A DNA stretch of 64,000 nucleotides from Mycolicibacterium goodii (GTDB lineage Bacteria; Actinomycetota; Actinomycetes; Mycobacteriales; Mycobacteriaceae). The translations under genes and the position numbers were made by a program. The stretch is taken from positions 3,720,001-3,784,000 of the forward strand of contig NZ_CP012150.1 in NCBI RefSeq assembly GCF_001187505.1. The letters run 5' to 3'. The notes beneath the pieces are model-generated. The model worked only from the letters and a program-made list of their open reading frames with translations, searched no databases and was not told where the DNA came from. Below, piece after piece: positions 44,152 through 52,118 of the stretch (its first letter is position 1; the number at the start of each line of letters is the position of its first letter).

Positions 44152-45240
44152 ATGAGGATGACCGGATACCCGCGATTTGGGGTGTGGGCGAACGTCCACG
44201 GCACCATGGCGGCAATGACGCACCCCGAGGATCCCGTCGACGCCTCCTGGCCGCGGGTTCGTGACCAGATCCTGCTGGCCGAAAGGCTCGGTTTCGACAG
44301 CACGCTGATCGCCCAGCACACGATGAACCCGCTCGACGAATCGCTCGACCAGCTCGACGCGTGGAGTGCCGCCGCGGCGGTCGCGGCGCTGACCGAGAAG
44401 ATCGAGATCATCGCCGCGGTCAAACCGTCGATCATCCACCCGACGGTCCTGGCCAAGCAGGCGCAGGGCATCGAGGAGATCAGTGGCGGCCGGTTCGCGA
44501 TCAACGTCGTGAACGCCTGGTGGATCCCCGACCTCGAGCGGTCCGGCATCGGAATGCTGGAGCACGGCGAGCGCTACGCCTACGGCACCGAATGGCTGCA
44601 CGTCGTGCGGCGCCTGCTCACCGGAGAGCGAACGACGTTCCACGGCAACTACTTCCACGTCGACGACTTCGTCCTGCATCCCACCGGCACGTTCCGAGAG
44701 CGGCCGCGGATATACCTGGGCGGGGAGTCCACTCCCGCGCGAGACCTGGCCGCTGCCGAGGCCGACGTGCTGTTCCTCAACGGGCAGGCCGAGGACGACG
44801 CCTACGAGCTGATCGCCGACGTCCGAAGGCGTGCCCGGGTCGGCCTGCACCCGCTGCGCTTCGGCATGGCGGCGTTCGTGGTGACGGCGCCGACACAGCG
44901 CGAGGCGGCCGAACTGCTGGAGTACCACTGGGAGCTCAACGCCAGAGACAAAGCTGCCGAAGGCGATACGATCGAGCGCTTCAGCCGGGACACCGATCCG
45001 GCATCGGTGATGTGGCAGCGCCTGCGCGAACGTCCGCACATCGGGCCCAACGGCGGCACCGCGGCCGGGTTGGTCGGCGACTACGACACCGTCGCACAGC
45101 GCATCGTCGACTGGTGCCGAGGCGGGATCGAGATTTTCATGCTGGCATTCCAACCGTTCGAGGCCGAGATGCGTCGCTTCGCCCAGGAAGTGATGCCGCG
45201 CGTACGCGCACTGATGGAGAAGACGGAGATCGCGTCGTGA
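44152..45240 (+). CDS. SfnG-like flavin-dependent monooxygenase
   Basis: This LLM enzyme of about 362 residues resembles SfnG, the dimethylsulfone monooxygenase that yields methanesulfinate. Shared features are GRFAINVVNAWW, the EHGERYAYGTEWLHVVRRL segment, YFHVDDFVLHPTG and RIYLGGESTPARDLAA. The start is unclear: ATG 44152 is used, ATG 44158 begins closer to the fold, and GTG 44098/ATG 44101 give longer forms. Its stop overlaps the SsuD-like start as GTGA, so the two are co-translated. Confidence 0.8.
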   Translation: MRMTGYPRFGVWANVHGTMAAMTHPEDPVDASWPRVRDQILLAERLGFDSTLIAQHTMNPLDESLDQLDAWSAAAAVAALTEKIEIIAAVKPSIIHPTVLAKQAQGIEEISGGRFAINVVNAWWIPDLERSGIGMLEHGERYAYGTEWLHVVRRLLTGERTTFHGNYFHVDDFVLHPTGTFRERPRIYLGGESTPARDLAAAEADVLFLNGQAEDDAYELIADVRRRARVGLHPLRFGMAAFVVTAPTQREAAELLEYHWELNARDKAAEGDTIERFSRDTDPASVMWQRLRERPHIGPNGGTAAGLVGDYDTVAQRIVDWCRGGIEIFMLAFQPFEAEMRRFAQEVMPRVRALMEKTEIAS

Positions 45241-46340
45241 CCGAACCGCTGAAGTTCCACTGGTATCTGCCGACACACGGCGACACCACGACGATCGCCG
45301 ACAACCGGCTCAGCGCCACCGAGAAGGCCGTATCGCATCTCGAGCCCACGCTGCGAAACCTCACCGACCTTGGCCGCGCCGCAGAGGATTTCGGCTTCGA
45401 GGCGGTGCTCACGCCAACGGGGTCGCACTGCGAGGACTCCTGGCTCGCCACCGCCGCGCTGGCCCAGCACACCGAACGGTTGAAGTATCTCGTCGCGTTC
45501 CGGCCCGGTGTGCTGTCGCCAACGCTGGCTGCCCAACAGGTCAGCACGTATCAGCGCTTCACCGGGAACCGCTTGGCGCTCAACGTCGTCACGGGTGGTG
45601 ACGATGACGAGATGCGCCGGTACGGCGACAGCCTCGACAAGACGGCGCGGTATCGGCGCACCGGCGAGTTCCTCAGCGTGGTACGCGGAATCTGGAGCAA
45701 TCCCGAGTTCAGCTTCCACGGCGAGTTCTACGACATCGAGCACGCGCGGGCGGCCTTCCCGCTCACGCAGGTGCCCACCATCTATTTCGGCGGTTCCTCC
45801 CCGGAGGCCATCGAGGTGGCCGCCGAGCACGCCGACGTCTACCTGACGTGGGGTGAGAAGCACGAGCAGGTCGCCGAGAAGATCGAGCGCGTGCGGGCCG
45901 CCGCCGCGCGGCACGGTCGCACGCTGCGGTTCGGCCTCCGCATGCACACCGTGGCTCGGCCCACCCACGAGGAGGCGTGGCAGAAGGCCGAGGAACTGAT
46001 CGAGGGACTCTCGCCCGAACAGGTCCGCGCGGCCCACGAGCGTTATCTGGCATCGGGATCGGAAGGGCAGCGGCGCATGGCGGCGCTCACCACCGGCGAA
46101 CTGCTCGACGCACGCAGCCTCGAAGTGCATCCGGGCCTGTGGGCCGGCCCCAGCCTGCTGCGTGACGGTGCGGGCACTGCCGCGACCGGCAGCTACGAGG
46201 AGGTCGCGGCCGTGTTCAAGGAGTACGCGCAACTGGGCATCAGCGAGTTCATCCTGTCGGGCTACCCACAAGCCGAGGAGATCCGCCACGTCGGCGCCGG
46301 AGTGCTTCCTGCGCTCGGTGTGACCGTACCCGTCGGCTGA
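45237..46340 (+). CDS. ssuD: FMNH2-dependent alkanesulfonate monooxygenase
   Basis: SsuD releases sulfite from alkanesulfonates with reduced FMN and oxygen. The 367-residue sequence follows E. coli SsuD closely by eye: FHWYLPTHGD at the start, PTGSHCEDSWLA with the conserved active-site-lid cysteine near residue 66, IYFGGSSPEAIEVAAEHADVYLTWGE read in parts, the RFGLRMHTVAR segment, GLWAGPSLLRDGAGTA and FILSGYPQAEE. The start is GTG 45237, overlapping the previous stop. No SsuE-type reductase is adjacent, which differs from E. coli. Confidence 0.9.
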   Translation: MTEPLKFHWYLPTHGDTTTIADNRLSATEKAVSHLEPTLRNLTDLGRAAEDFGFEAVLTPTGSHCEDSWLATAALAQHTERLKYLVAFRPGVLSPTLAAQQVSTYQRFTGNRLALNVVTGGDDDEMRRYGDSLDKTARYRRTGEFLSVVRGIWSNPEFSFHGEFYDIEHARAAFPLTQVPTIYFGGSSPEAIEVAAEHADVYLTWGEKHEQVAEKIERVRAAAARHGRTLRFGLRMHTVARPTHEEAWQKAEELIEGLSPEQVRAAHERYLASGSEGQRRMAALTTGELLDARSLEVHPGLWAGPSLLRDGAGTAATGSYEEVAAVFKEYAQLGISEFILSGYPQAEEIRHVGAGVLPALGVTVPVG

Positions 46341-46344
46341 GCCG

Positions 46345-46986
46345 ATGTGCGATGGTGGGCACGTGTCCGCCATCGCTGTTCGATCCGCACAGAAATTCGA
46401 TGTGGCGCCGCTCGCCGCGGTCCTGGGTCGTGCCTTTGCCGACGACCCGGTGATGAAGTGGGTGATGCCCGACGCCGCGCGTCGTGCGCGGGCCCTGCCG
46501 CGCATGTTCGCGACCCTCACTCGTCATCACCACCTGCGTGGCGGGGGTGCCGAGGTCGCTGTGAGTGGTACCGGCGTCGGCGGTACCGGGATCGGGGCCG
46601 CGGCGCTGTGGGACGGACCCGGCCGCTGGAAGCAGACCCCCGCCGAAGAACTGCGGATGTTGCCGATGCTCCTTCTCGCGTTCGGGCGCCACCTCAGCCG
46701 TGGCCGTCAGGTCATCGACCTGATGAAGGAGCAGCATCCGGAGGAACCGCACTGGTATCTCGCGGTCATCGGCAGCGACCCGACCGTGCGGGGCGGCGGA
46801 TACGGCCACGCGTTGATGCGCTCACGCCTCGAACAGGTCGACGCCGAGCACGCACCGGCATACCTGGAATCCAGCAATCCCGACAACGTCCCGTATTACG
46901 CCCGGTTTGGGTTCGAGGTCACCGGCGAGATCCGGTTGCCCGACGACGGGCCGGTGCTGACCATGATGTGGCGGCAACCCCGCTGA
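46345..46986 (+). CDS. GNAT family N-acetyltransferase
   Basis: This single-domain acetyltransferase of about 207-213 residues has LGRAFADDPVMKWVMPD near the N-terminus, the acetyl-CoA loop VRGGGYGHALM, and YLESSNPDNVPYYARFGFEV. The start may be ATG 46345 or GTG 46363; neither has a good ribosome site. It follows ssuD by four bases and converges with the small membrane-protein gene, with no gap between stops. The acceptor substrate is unknown. Confidence 0.82.
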   Translation: MCDGGHVSAIAVRSAQKFDVAPLAAVLGRAFADDPVMKWVMPDAARRARALPRMFATLTRHHHLRGGGAEVAVSGTGVGGTGIGAAALWDGPGRWKQTPAEELRMLPMLLLAFGRHLSRGRQVIDLMKEQHPEEPHWYLAVIGSDPTVRGGGYGHALMRSRLEQVDAEHAPAYLESSNPDNVPYYARFGFEVTGEIRLPDDGPVLTMMWRQPR

Positions 46987-47235
46987 TCAGTCGAATACCC
47001 CGGTCATGTTGAGGATCAGCAGCACGCCTGCCGCGATGAACAATGCCAGGAACAGCACCAGGCCGATACCGCTCACCGCGGCGGTCGGGGTGACCTTGCG
47101 CCTCGGACGGGGTTCGGGTTCGCCGAGGCCGGAGGTCTGCGCAGAGTCCGGTGGCGTCGCACCGGGAGCGACGCCACCTCCTGGTTCCAGATCGGGCGTA
47201 TCGGCCGGATCGGGGTCGGGAGGTACAGCAGTCAT
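46987..47235 (-). CDS. small Pro-rich single-span membrane protein (DUF6480-like)
   Basis: This 82-residue protein has a Pro/Asp/Gly-rich soluble N-terminus (DPDPADTPDLEPGGGVAPG) and one C-terminal membrane span (about 52-78). The N-terminal motif is what I remember of the actinobacterial DUF6480 family; the function is unknown. It lies head-on to the GNAT gene and 41 bases downstream of the PemK-fold gene. Confidence 0.7.
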   Translation of the reverse strand: MTAVPPDPDPADTPDLEPGGGVAPGATPPDSAQTSGLGEPEPRPRRKVTPTAAVSGIGLVLFLALFIAAGVLLILNMTGVFD

Positions 47236-47276
47236 GTTCCCGGAGTTCCCGGTCCGGCGAATTTGAAGCGCCGCGA

Positions 47277-47912
47277 CTAGCTCCAGGAGTACTCGACGCG
47301 CAACCGTTCGGCGACCACCTCGAAACGCGTGCGGTCCAGGATCGCGCCCTCGCGGCGGATGCCTTCCTCGGGCACGTCGAGCACCCGGTCGAGGCGCACC
47401 CAGCTGGGCCTGCCGTCGTAGTCCCAGGTGCCGGTGCCGATGCCGACCCAGTTGGGGTCGTCGCGGTGGTGTTCCTGGCTGGAGAGCATGAGCCCGAGCA
47501 GGGTGTGGTGGTCACGTCCCACCACCAGCACGGGACGGTCCTTGCCCTTGGTGGGGTCGTCCTCGTAGACCACCCACGTCCACACGATCTCACCGGGATC
47601 GGCGCGGCCGTCGAGGTCGGGGGAGTAGACCACCTTGCGGGCGCGGTGCGCGGTGGGGACGCTGTGTTCGGAGACCGGCCGCCCGGCGGTGATGGCGGGC
47701 GCGTTGTTCGCCGAGACGTTTGCAAGCCCGCCGGCCAGCACGTCCATTCCGAGCCGAATGCCCTGTTGAATGCCCTGCTGGATGCCCTGTTGCACGGTCC
47801 TGGGCACGTTGTCGGACTTCTGTAGCTGGCGCACGAACTTCGGCGCCTCGTTGAAGACGAGGTTCTCGGTGCCCTTCAGAACTCGCTGGAACGTCTTCCA
47901 CTGCGACACCAT
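47277..47912 (-). CDS. PemK/MazF-fold protein with long N-terminal extension
   Basis: The C-terminal part (about 85-211) has the MazF/PemK layout: [29 protein letters not shown] read in parts, then WVGIGTG and a LDRVLDV segment. The first 80 residues are an extra helical region with three QQGI repeats (41-52). No antitoxin gene is adjacent and the protein is nearly twice the length of a toxin, so a toxin role is doubtful. It matches Rv2405 in position. The start is ATG 47912, divergent from lepA. Confidence 0.8.
   Translation of the reverse strand: MVSQWKTFQRVLKGTENLVFNEAPKFVRQLQKSDNVPRTVQQGIQQGIQQGIRLGMDVLAGGLANVSANNAPAITAGRPVSEHSVPTAHRARKVVYSPDLDGRADPGEIVWTWVVYEDDPTKGKDRPVLVVGRDHHTLLGLMLSSQEHHRDDPNWVGIGTGTWDYDGRPSWVRLDRVLDVPEEGIRREGAILDRTRFEVVAERLRVEYSWS
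47757..47792 (-). repeat. three tandem 12-base units encoding QQGI
   Basis: Units at 47757-47768, 47769-47780 and 47781-47792 differ by only one or two bases. They encode Gln-Gln-Gly-Ile three times in the N-terminal extension of the PemK-fold protein and could vary in number between strains. Confidence 0.75.
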
Positions 47913-47970
47913 GAATCGAGCATATGTCAGCGACGGGCCCGGCGATTGTGTCGCGGCGGGCGGCGCTCGA

Positions 47971-47976
47971 TACCCT
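47971..47976 (+). promoter_or_regulatory. candidate -10 element for lepA
   Basis: TACCCT fits TAnnnT and is followed after about six bases by the expected start region near 47983. This leaves a short leader before GTG 47992 or about 42 bases before the Shine-Dalgarno-placed codon at 48025. Confidence 0.45.
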
Positions 47977-47991
47977 AGAAGTGCACAACAC

Positions 47992-49866
47992 GTGCGCTAC
48001 ACCCACGCCCACCAGGAGATTCCCATCAGCAGTTTCGCCGACAAGACGTTCACTGCGCCGGCGCAGATTCGGAACTTCTGCATCATCGCTCACATCGACC
48101 ATGGCAAGTCGACGCTGGCCGACCGGATGCTGCAGCTCACCGGCGTCGTCGACGAGCGGTCGATGCGTGCCCAGTACCTCGACCGCATGGACATCGAGCG
48201 TGAGCGTGGGATCACGATCAAGGCCCAGAACGTCCGCCTTCCGTGGCGCGTCGACGGGCAGGACCATGTGCTGCACCTGATCGACACCCCCGGCCACGTC
48301 GACTTCACCTACGAGGTGTCCCGCGCGCTGGAGGCCTGCGAGGGTGCGGTGCTGCTGGTCGACGCCGCCCAGGGCATCGAGGCGCAGACGTTGGCCAACC
48401 TGTACCTGGCACTGGACCGCGATCTCGCGATCATCCCGGTGCTCAACAAGATCGACCTGCCCGCGGCCGATCCGGACCGCTACGCCGGCGAGCTCGCCCA
48501 CATCATCGGCTGCGAACCGTCGGATGTGCTGCGGGTCTCCGGCAAGACCGGCGAAGGCGTCGGCCAACTGCTCGACGAGGTGGTGCGCCAGGTGCCCGCG
48601 CCGGTGGGTGACCCCGATGCGCCGACGCGCGCGATGATCTTCGACTCGGTGTACGACATCTACCGCGGCGTGGTTACCTACGTGCGTGTGGTCGACGGCA
48701 GGATCGTGCCGCGCGAGCGCATCGCGATGATGTCCACCGGCGCCACGCACGAACTGCTCGAGGTCGGCATCGTCTCACCCGAACCGAAGGCCAGCGAAGG
48801 CCTCGGCGTCGGTGAGGTCGGCTACCTCATCACGGGCGTGAAAGACGTCCGCCAGTCGAAGGTCGGCGACACCGTGACCACGGCGCGCAAGGGCGCGACC
48901 GAAGCGCTCACGGGGTATCGCGAACCCAAGCCGATGGTGTACTCGGGCCTGTATCCGGTCGACGGTTCGGACTACCCGGATCTGCGTGACGCGCTGGACA
49001 AGTTGCAGCTCAACGACGCCGCCCTGACCTACGAGCCGGAGACCTCCGTGGCGCTGGGCTTCGGGTTCCGCTGCGGGTTCCTGGGACTGCTGCACATGGA
49101 GATCACCCGCGAACGCCTGGAGCGCGAGTTCAACCTCGACCTGATCTCCACCTCGCCCAATGTGGTGTACCGGGTGATCCAGGACGACGGCACCGAAAAA
49201 GTCGTCACCAACCCGTCGGACTGGCCCGAGGGCAAGATCCGCGAGGTTTACGAGCCCGTGGTGAAGACGACGATCATCGCGCCCAGCGAGTTCATCGGCA
49301 CGATCATGGAGCTGTGCCAGTCCCGCCGCGGCGACCTGCAGGGCATGGACTACCTGTCTCCCGAGCGCGTCGAACTGCGCTACATCATGCCGCTCGGTGA
49401 GATCATCTTCGACTTCTTCGATTCGCTGAAATCCCGTACCCGCGGCTACGCGAGCCTCGACTACGAGGAGGCGGGTGAGCAGGAGGCCGCGTTGGTCAAG
49501 GTCGACATCCTGCTGCAGGGCGAGGCCGTCGACGCGTTCAGCGCCATCGTGCACAAGGACGCGGCGTCGGCCTACGGCAACAAGATGACCACCAAACTCA
49601 AGGAACTGATCCCGCGGCAGCAGTTCGAGGTGCCGGTGCAGGCCGCGATCGGCTCGAGAATCATTGCGCGCGAGAACATCCGGGCGATCCGCAAGGACGT
49701 GCTGTCGAAGTGCTACGGCGGTGACATCACCCGTAAGCGCAAGCTGCTGGAAAAGCAGAAAGAGGGCAAGAAGCGGATGAAGACCATCGGCCGGGTCGAC
49801 GTGCCCCAGGAGGCGTTCGTCGCGGCGCTGTCCACCGACGCGGCCGGTGACAAACCCAGGAAGTAG
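47992..49866 (+). CDS. lepA: elongation factor 4 (LepA), ribosome-associated GTPase
   Basis: LepA is a translational GTPase that acts on the ribosome in initiation or back-translocation. About 624 residues contain G1 [10 protein letters not shown]3 DTPGH, G4 NKID, the EF-G-like domains, and the LepA-specific C-terminal domain ending in the [16 protein letters not shown] region, as in the whole family. The start used, GTG 47992, is the first plausible codon, but a good AGGAG (48014-48018) sits six bases before an in-frame ATC at 48025, where the conserved ISSFADKTF begins. It matches Rv2404c. Confidence 0.95.
   Translation: MRYTHAHQEIPISSFADKTFTAPAQIRNFCIIAHIDHGKSTLADRMLQLTGVVDERSMRAQYLDRMDIERERGITIKAQNVRLPWRVDGQDHVLHLIDTPGHVDFTYEVSRALEACEGAVLLVDAAQGIEAQTLANLYLALDRDLAIIPVLNKIDLPAADPDRYAGELAHIIGCEPSDVLRVSGKTGEGVGQLLDEVVRQVPAPVGDPDAPTRAMIFDSVYDIYRGVVTYVRVVDGRIVPRERIAMMSTGATHELLEVGIVSPEPKASEGLGVGEVGYLITGVKDVRQSKVGDTVTTARKGATEALTGYREPKPMVYSGLYPVDGSDYPDLRDALDKLQLNDAALTYEPETSVALGFGFRCGFLGLLHMEITRERLEREFNLDLISTSPNVVYRVIQDDGTEKVVTNPSDWPEGKIREVYEPVVKTTIIAPSEFIGTIMELCQSRRGDLQGMDYLSPERVELRYIMPLGEIIFDFFDSLKSRTRGYASLDYEEAGEQEAALVKVDILLQGEAVDAFSAIVHKDAASAYGNKMTTKLKELIPRQQFEVPVQAAIGSRIIARENIRAIRKDVLSKCYGGDITRKRKLLEKQKEGKKRMKTIGRVDVPQEAFVAALSTDAAGDKPRK
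48014..48018 (+). promoter_or_regulatory. Shine-Dalgarno sequence inside the annotated lepA N-terminus
   Basis: AGGAG is followed by ATTCCC and then ATC, in frame with lepA. The spacing of six bases is ideal, but no ATG, GTG or TTG is there; ATT at 48019 and ATC at 48025 are the only candidates. If used, lepA starts with a rare codon. Confidence 0.45.
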
Positions 49867-49911
49867 CCCGGTCGCCACCCGTTCGTCGCTTTGCTGAGGA
49901 GTGGCCCGTAG

Positions 49912-49917
49912 TAGGGT
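49912..49917 (+). promoter_or_regulatory. candidate -10 element for the first lipoprotein gene
   Basis: TAGGGT fits TAnnnT; a start about seven bases later (about 49924) would exclude ATG 49919 and leave a 28-base leader with a G-rich ribosome site before ATG 49952. Confidence 0.45.
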
Positions 49918-49951
49918 CATGAGACAGTACGCACGACGGGGGTGGTTGCTG

Positions 49952-50725
49952 ATGAACACGGTCGGCAAGGTGGTGATGCTGGCCGCGTCGCTGACGCTGC
50001 TGGTGGGCTGCACCAGGATCGTCGACGGGTCGGTGCAACCGGCTGCGGATCTGGCGCCGCGACCGCTCGGCGCAGCGGAGATCGCACAGGTGCTGCCCGA
50101 TGCCGACGAACTCTCCGAGATCCTCGATCAGCGGATCATCGAGGACATCGACGGGCGGCGCGCGCTGGAGGGCGGCGTCGACGAGATGGCCGACGGTCTG
50201 GCGACGGAAAGCGATGCGTCGCCGCATGATTGCGTCGGCGCCGCGACCCCCATGCAGCGCAGCGTCTACGAGTCCGCGGACGTCACCGAGGTGATCGGCG
50301 AGGGCTTCGAGGGCGACGACGACGGGGGCGCCATCCTCGCCGCGGGTGTCGGTGTGGTGGCCCTCGACAGCGTCGCCGACGCCAACAAGCTCTTCGACAC
50401 GTTCGCCGAGCAGTGGCAGGACTGCGACGGCACCACCGTCACGATCGTCAAGGAGTCGGTGCGCGGTGGCTTCTTCACCGACCACGTCACCGATGTGCGG
50501 GTCGAGGATTCCGTCGTCGCCGCGACCATCGAGTTCGGCCACACCGTCGACAGCACGGTCAACCCGGTGGCCCGCGCGTTGGGGGTGCGGGCAAACTGCC
50601 TCGTCGAGGTCGACGTGGCGTACTACAGCGACCCGCAGAGCCACCCGAAGGGCAACACCGACGTGGATTCGGTCGCGATCGACATCGCGCACCTGATGAT
50701 GGACCACATCAGCGATCTGAGCTGA
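49952..50725 (+). CDS. LppR-like lipoprotein with PknH-type sensor domain
   Basis: This is a secreted lipoprotein of 257 residues. The signal peptide ends with LLVGC, and the mature part resembles the extracellular sensor domain found in PknH and in many mycobacterial lipoproteins, with cysteines in PHDC, WQDC and RANC. The start at ATG 49952 puts the lipobox at the right distance; ATG 49919 would add eleven residues before it. It follows lepA, as lppR (Rv2403c) does. It is paralogous to the next gene. Confidence 0.8.
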   Translation: MNTVGKVVMLAASLTLLVGCTRIVDGSVQPAADLAPRPLGAAEIAQVLPDADELSEILDQRIIEDIDGRRALEGGVDEMADGLATESDASPHDCVGAATPMQRSVYESADVTEVIGEGFEGDDDGGAILAAGVGVVALDSVADANKLFDTFAEQWQDCDGTTVTIVKESVRGGFFTDHVTDVRVEDSVVAATIEFGHTVDSTVNPVARALGVRANCLVEVDVAYYSDPQSHPKGNTDVDSVAIDIAHLMMDHISDLS

Positions 50726-50778
50726 CCGATCCGCGTACGATCAGCCGCGAAAACCCACGCGGAGAGCGACAATGGGTC

Positions 50779-51495
50779 ATGACGTCCGGGCGACGCCGGA
50801 CCCGGCTGGGCCCCGCGGGTGCCGCGGTCACCTCCGCAGTGGCCGCCGGCGTGCTGCTCTCGGGGTGCGTGCACGTCGTCGACGGATCGGCGACGCGGGA
50901 TCCCTTGGCGCTGCCGCTGGGAGCCGCGGTGTCCGAGACCGATCTCGACACCCTGCTGTTGCCGGTCACCGAACTCGGTGACATCGTCGGGTCCTCCGAC
51001 CTGACGGTGACCGTCGAGCTCGACGAGTTCAACGACAGTTCCGCGGCGATGGACGATCCGGATTGTCTGGCAGCCGCTTTCGGCGCTCAGGAGCGGGTGT
51101 ACGCGGGCACCGGATGGACCGCGGTGCGTGATCAGATCGTGCGTGAACCCGGCGCGCTCAACCCGCACTGGATCGAACAGGCCGTGGTGCTGTTCCGCTC
51201 CGATCTGCACGCCCGCGACTTCTTCGACGAGTCACACAAGACGTGGGACGGCTGCGTGGGATCCCTGACCACCTACGACACCGCCCAGATGCCGGTGGAG
51301 TGGTCGGTCAGCGAGGTCACCGCCGGGGAATCCACGATCAGCCAGATGTCGGTGCCCGAGACCGCGGTACAGGGCGGCTGCCAGCACGCGCTGTCGGTGG
51401 CGGCCAACGTCGTCGTCGAGGCGTGGGCCTGCGGTGAGGACATCGACACTCAGGCCAGCGCGATCGTCGACCAGATCGTGTCCAACATCGAGTAG
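50779..51495 (+). CDS. lipoprotein with PknH-type sensor domain, second copy
   Basis: This 238-residue lipoprotein begins with an Arg-rich region, a hydrophobic stretch and lipobox LLSGC, then VHVVDGSA and the same sensor-like domain as its neighbour. Four mature cysteines (DDPDC, WDGC, QGGC, WACG) fit the two-disulfide pattern of PknH sensors. It lies 53 bases after the first copy, so tandem duplication is likely, although identity is low. Confidence 0.8.
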   Translation: MTSGRRRTRLGPAGAAVTSAVAAGVLLSGCVHVVDGSATRDPLALPLGAAVSETDLDTLLLPVTELGDIVGSSDLTVTVELDEFNDSSAAMDDPDCLAAAFGAQERVYAGTGWTAVRDQIVREPGALNPHWIEQAVVLFRSDLHARDFFDESHKTWDGCVGSLTTYDTAQMPVEWSVSEVTAGESTISQMSVPETAVQGGCQHALSVAANVVVEAWACGEDIDTQASAIVDQIVSNIE

Positions 51496-51514
51496 ATGGG
51501 CCGAGTCTGGTCGG

Positions 51515-52021
51515 TCAGCCCAGTGCGGTGCCGTCGCGCGCGACGATCTGCTCGACCTGCGTCCGCAGCCCTTCGAGCTGACTGCGCTCGTCGTCGGAGT
51601 ACTCGCGCGCGGTGTCGTCGAGCACGCACACCGTTCCGACGACATTGCCGCAGCCGTCGTGCACGGCCAACCCCAGGTAGTTGCTCAAACCGAACTCCGC
51701 CTCGTCTTCGTTTCCGGCGAAGGTGCTGTCCTGGCGTGAGTCCCGGACGAACAGCGTCTCGTCGGAATCGACGACGCGTTCGCAGTACAGCGGTACCCGC
51801 TCGGGATCGGTACCGGCCTTCTTCCCGGCGGCCCCGACCGTGTAGTGCTTGGTGGCCTCGCCCGCGGTCGCGGCCACCACCATGGAGTCCGGTTCCGACC
51901 GCATCACCAGAACGGATTTGACGCCCAACTTCTCGGCGACGGCTTCAAGGGTCGAGGCGATGGAGGACAGCCCGGGTGTGGTGTCGGTGCGGTGCGGCTC
52001 TGATGTGGTCACGTCCGTCAT
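51515..52021 (-). CDS. GAF domain protein
   Basis: A stand-alone GAF sensor of 168 residues. The domain spans most of the protein: YCERVVDSDETLFVRDSRQD, then GLSNYLGLAVHDGCGNVVGTVCVLD read in parts, and a C-terminal helix. GAF proteins of this form often act as redox or small-molecule sensors. It diverges from the DszA-like operon across 97 bases and converges with the lipoprotein gene. No output domain is present, so the partner is unknown. Confidence 0.85.
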   Translation of the reverse strand: MTDVTTSEPHRTDTTPGLSSIASTLEAVAEKLGVKSVLVMRSEPDSMVVAATAGEATKHYTVGAAGKKAGTDPERVPLYCERVVDSDETLFVRDSRQDSTFAGNEDEAEFGLSNYLGLAVHDGCGNVVGTVCVLDDTAREYSDDERSQLEGLRTQVEQIVARDGTALG

Positions 52022-52118
52022 CGTATGGCCAGTCCGCGGTTGAGGACAGCCGATCGGGATTGCCTCGCGCTGAGCGCAAACCTGGGCTGCCGCGACCGCA
52101 ATCCGTAACTTCGCCGGG

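Noticed and set aside
44361..45236. Long N-terminal extension of the ssuD frame
   Set aside because: It lies in another frame of the SfnG-like gene and is Arg/Ala-rich without motifs; GTG 45237 begins the SsuD family sequence exactly.
47277..47912. Toxin-antitoxin module at the PemK-fold gene
   Set aside because: No small antitoxin gene flanks it, and the protein has a long extra N-terminal region unlike MazF toxins.
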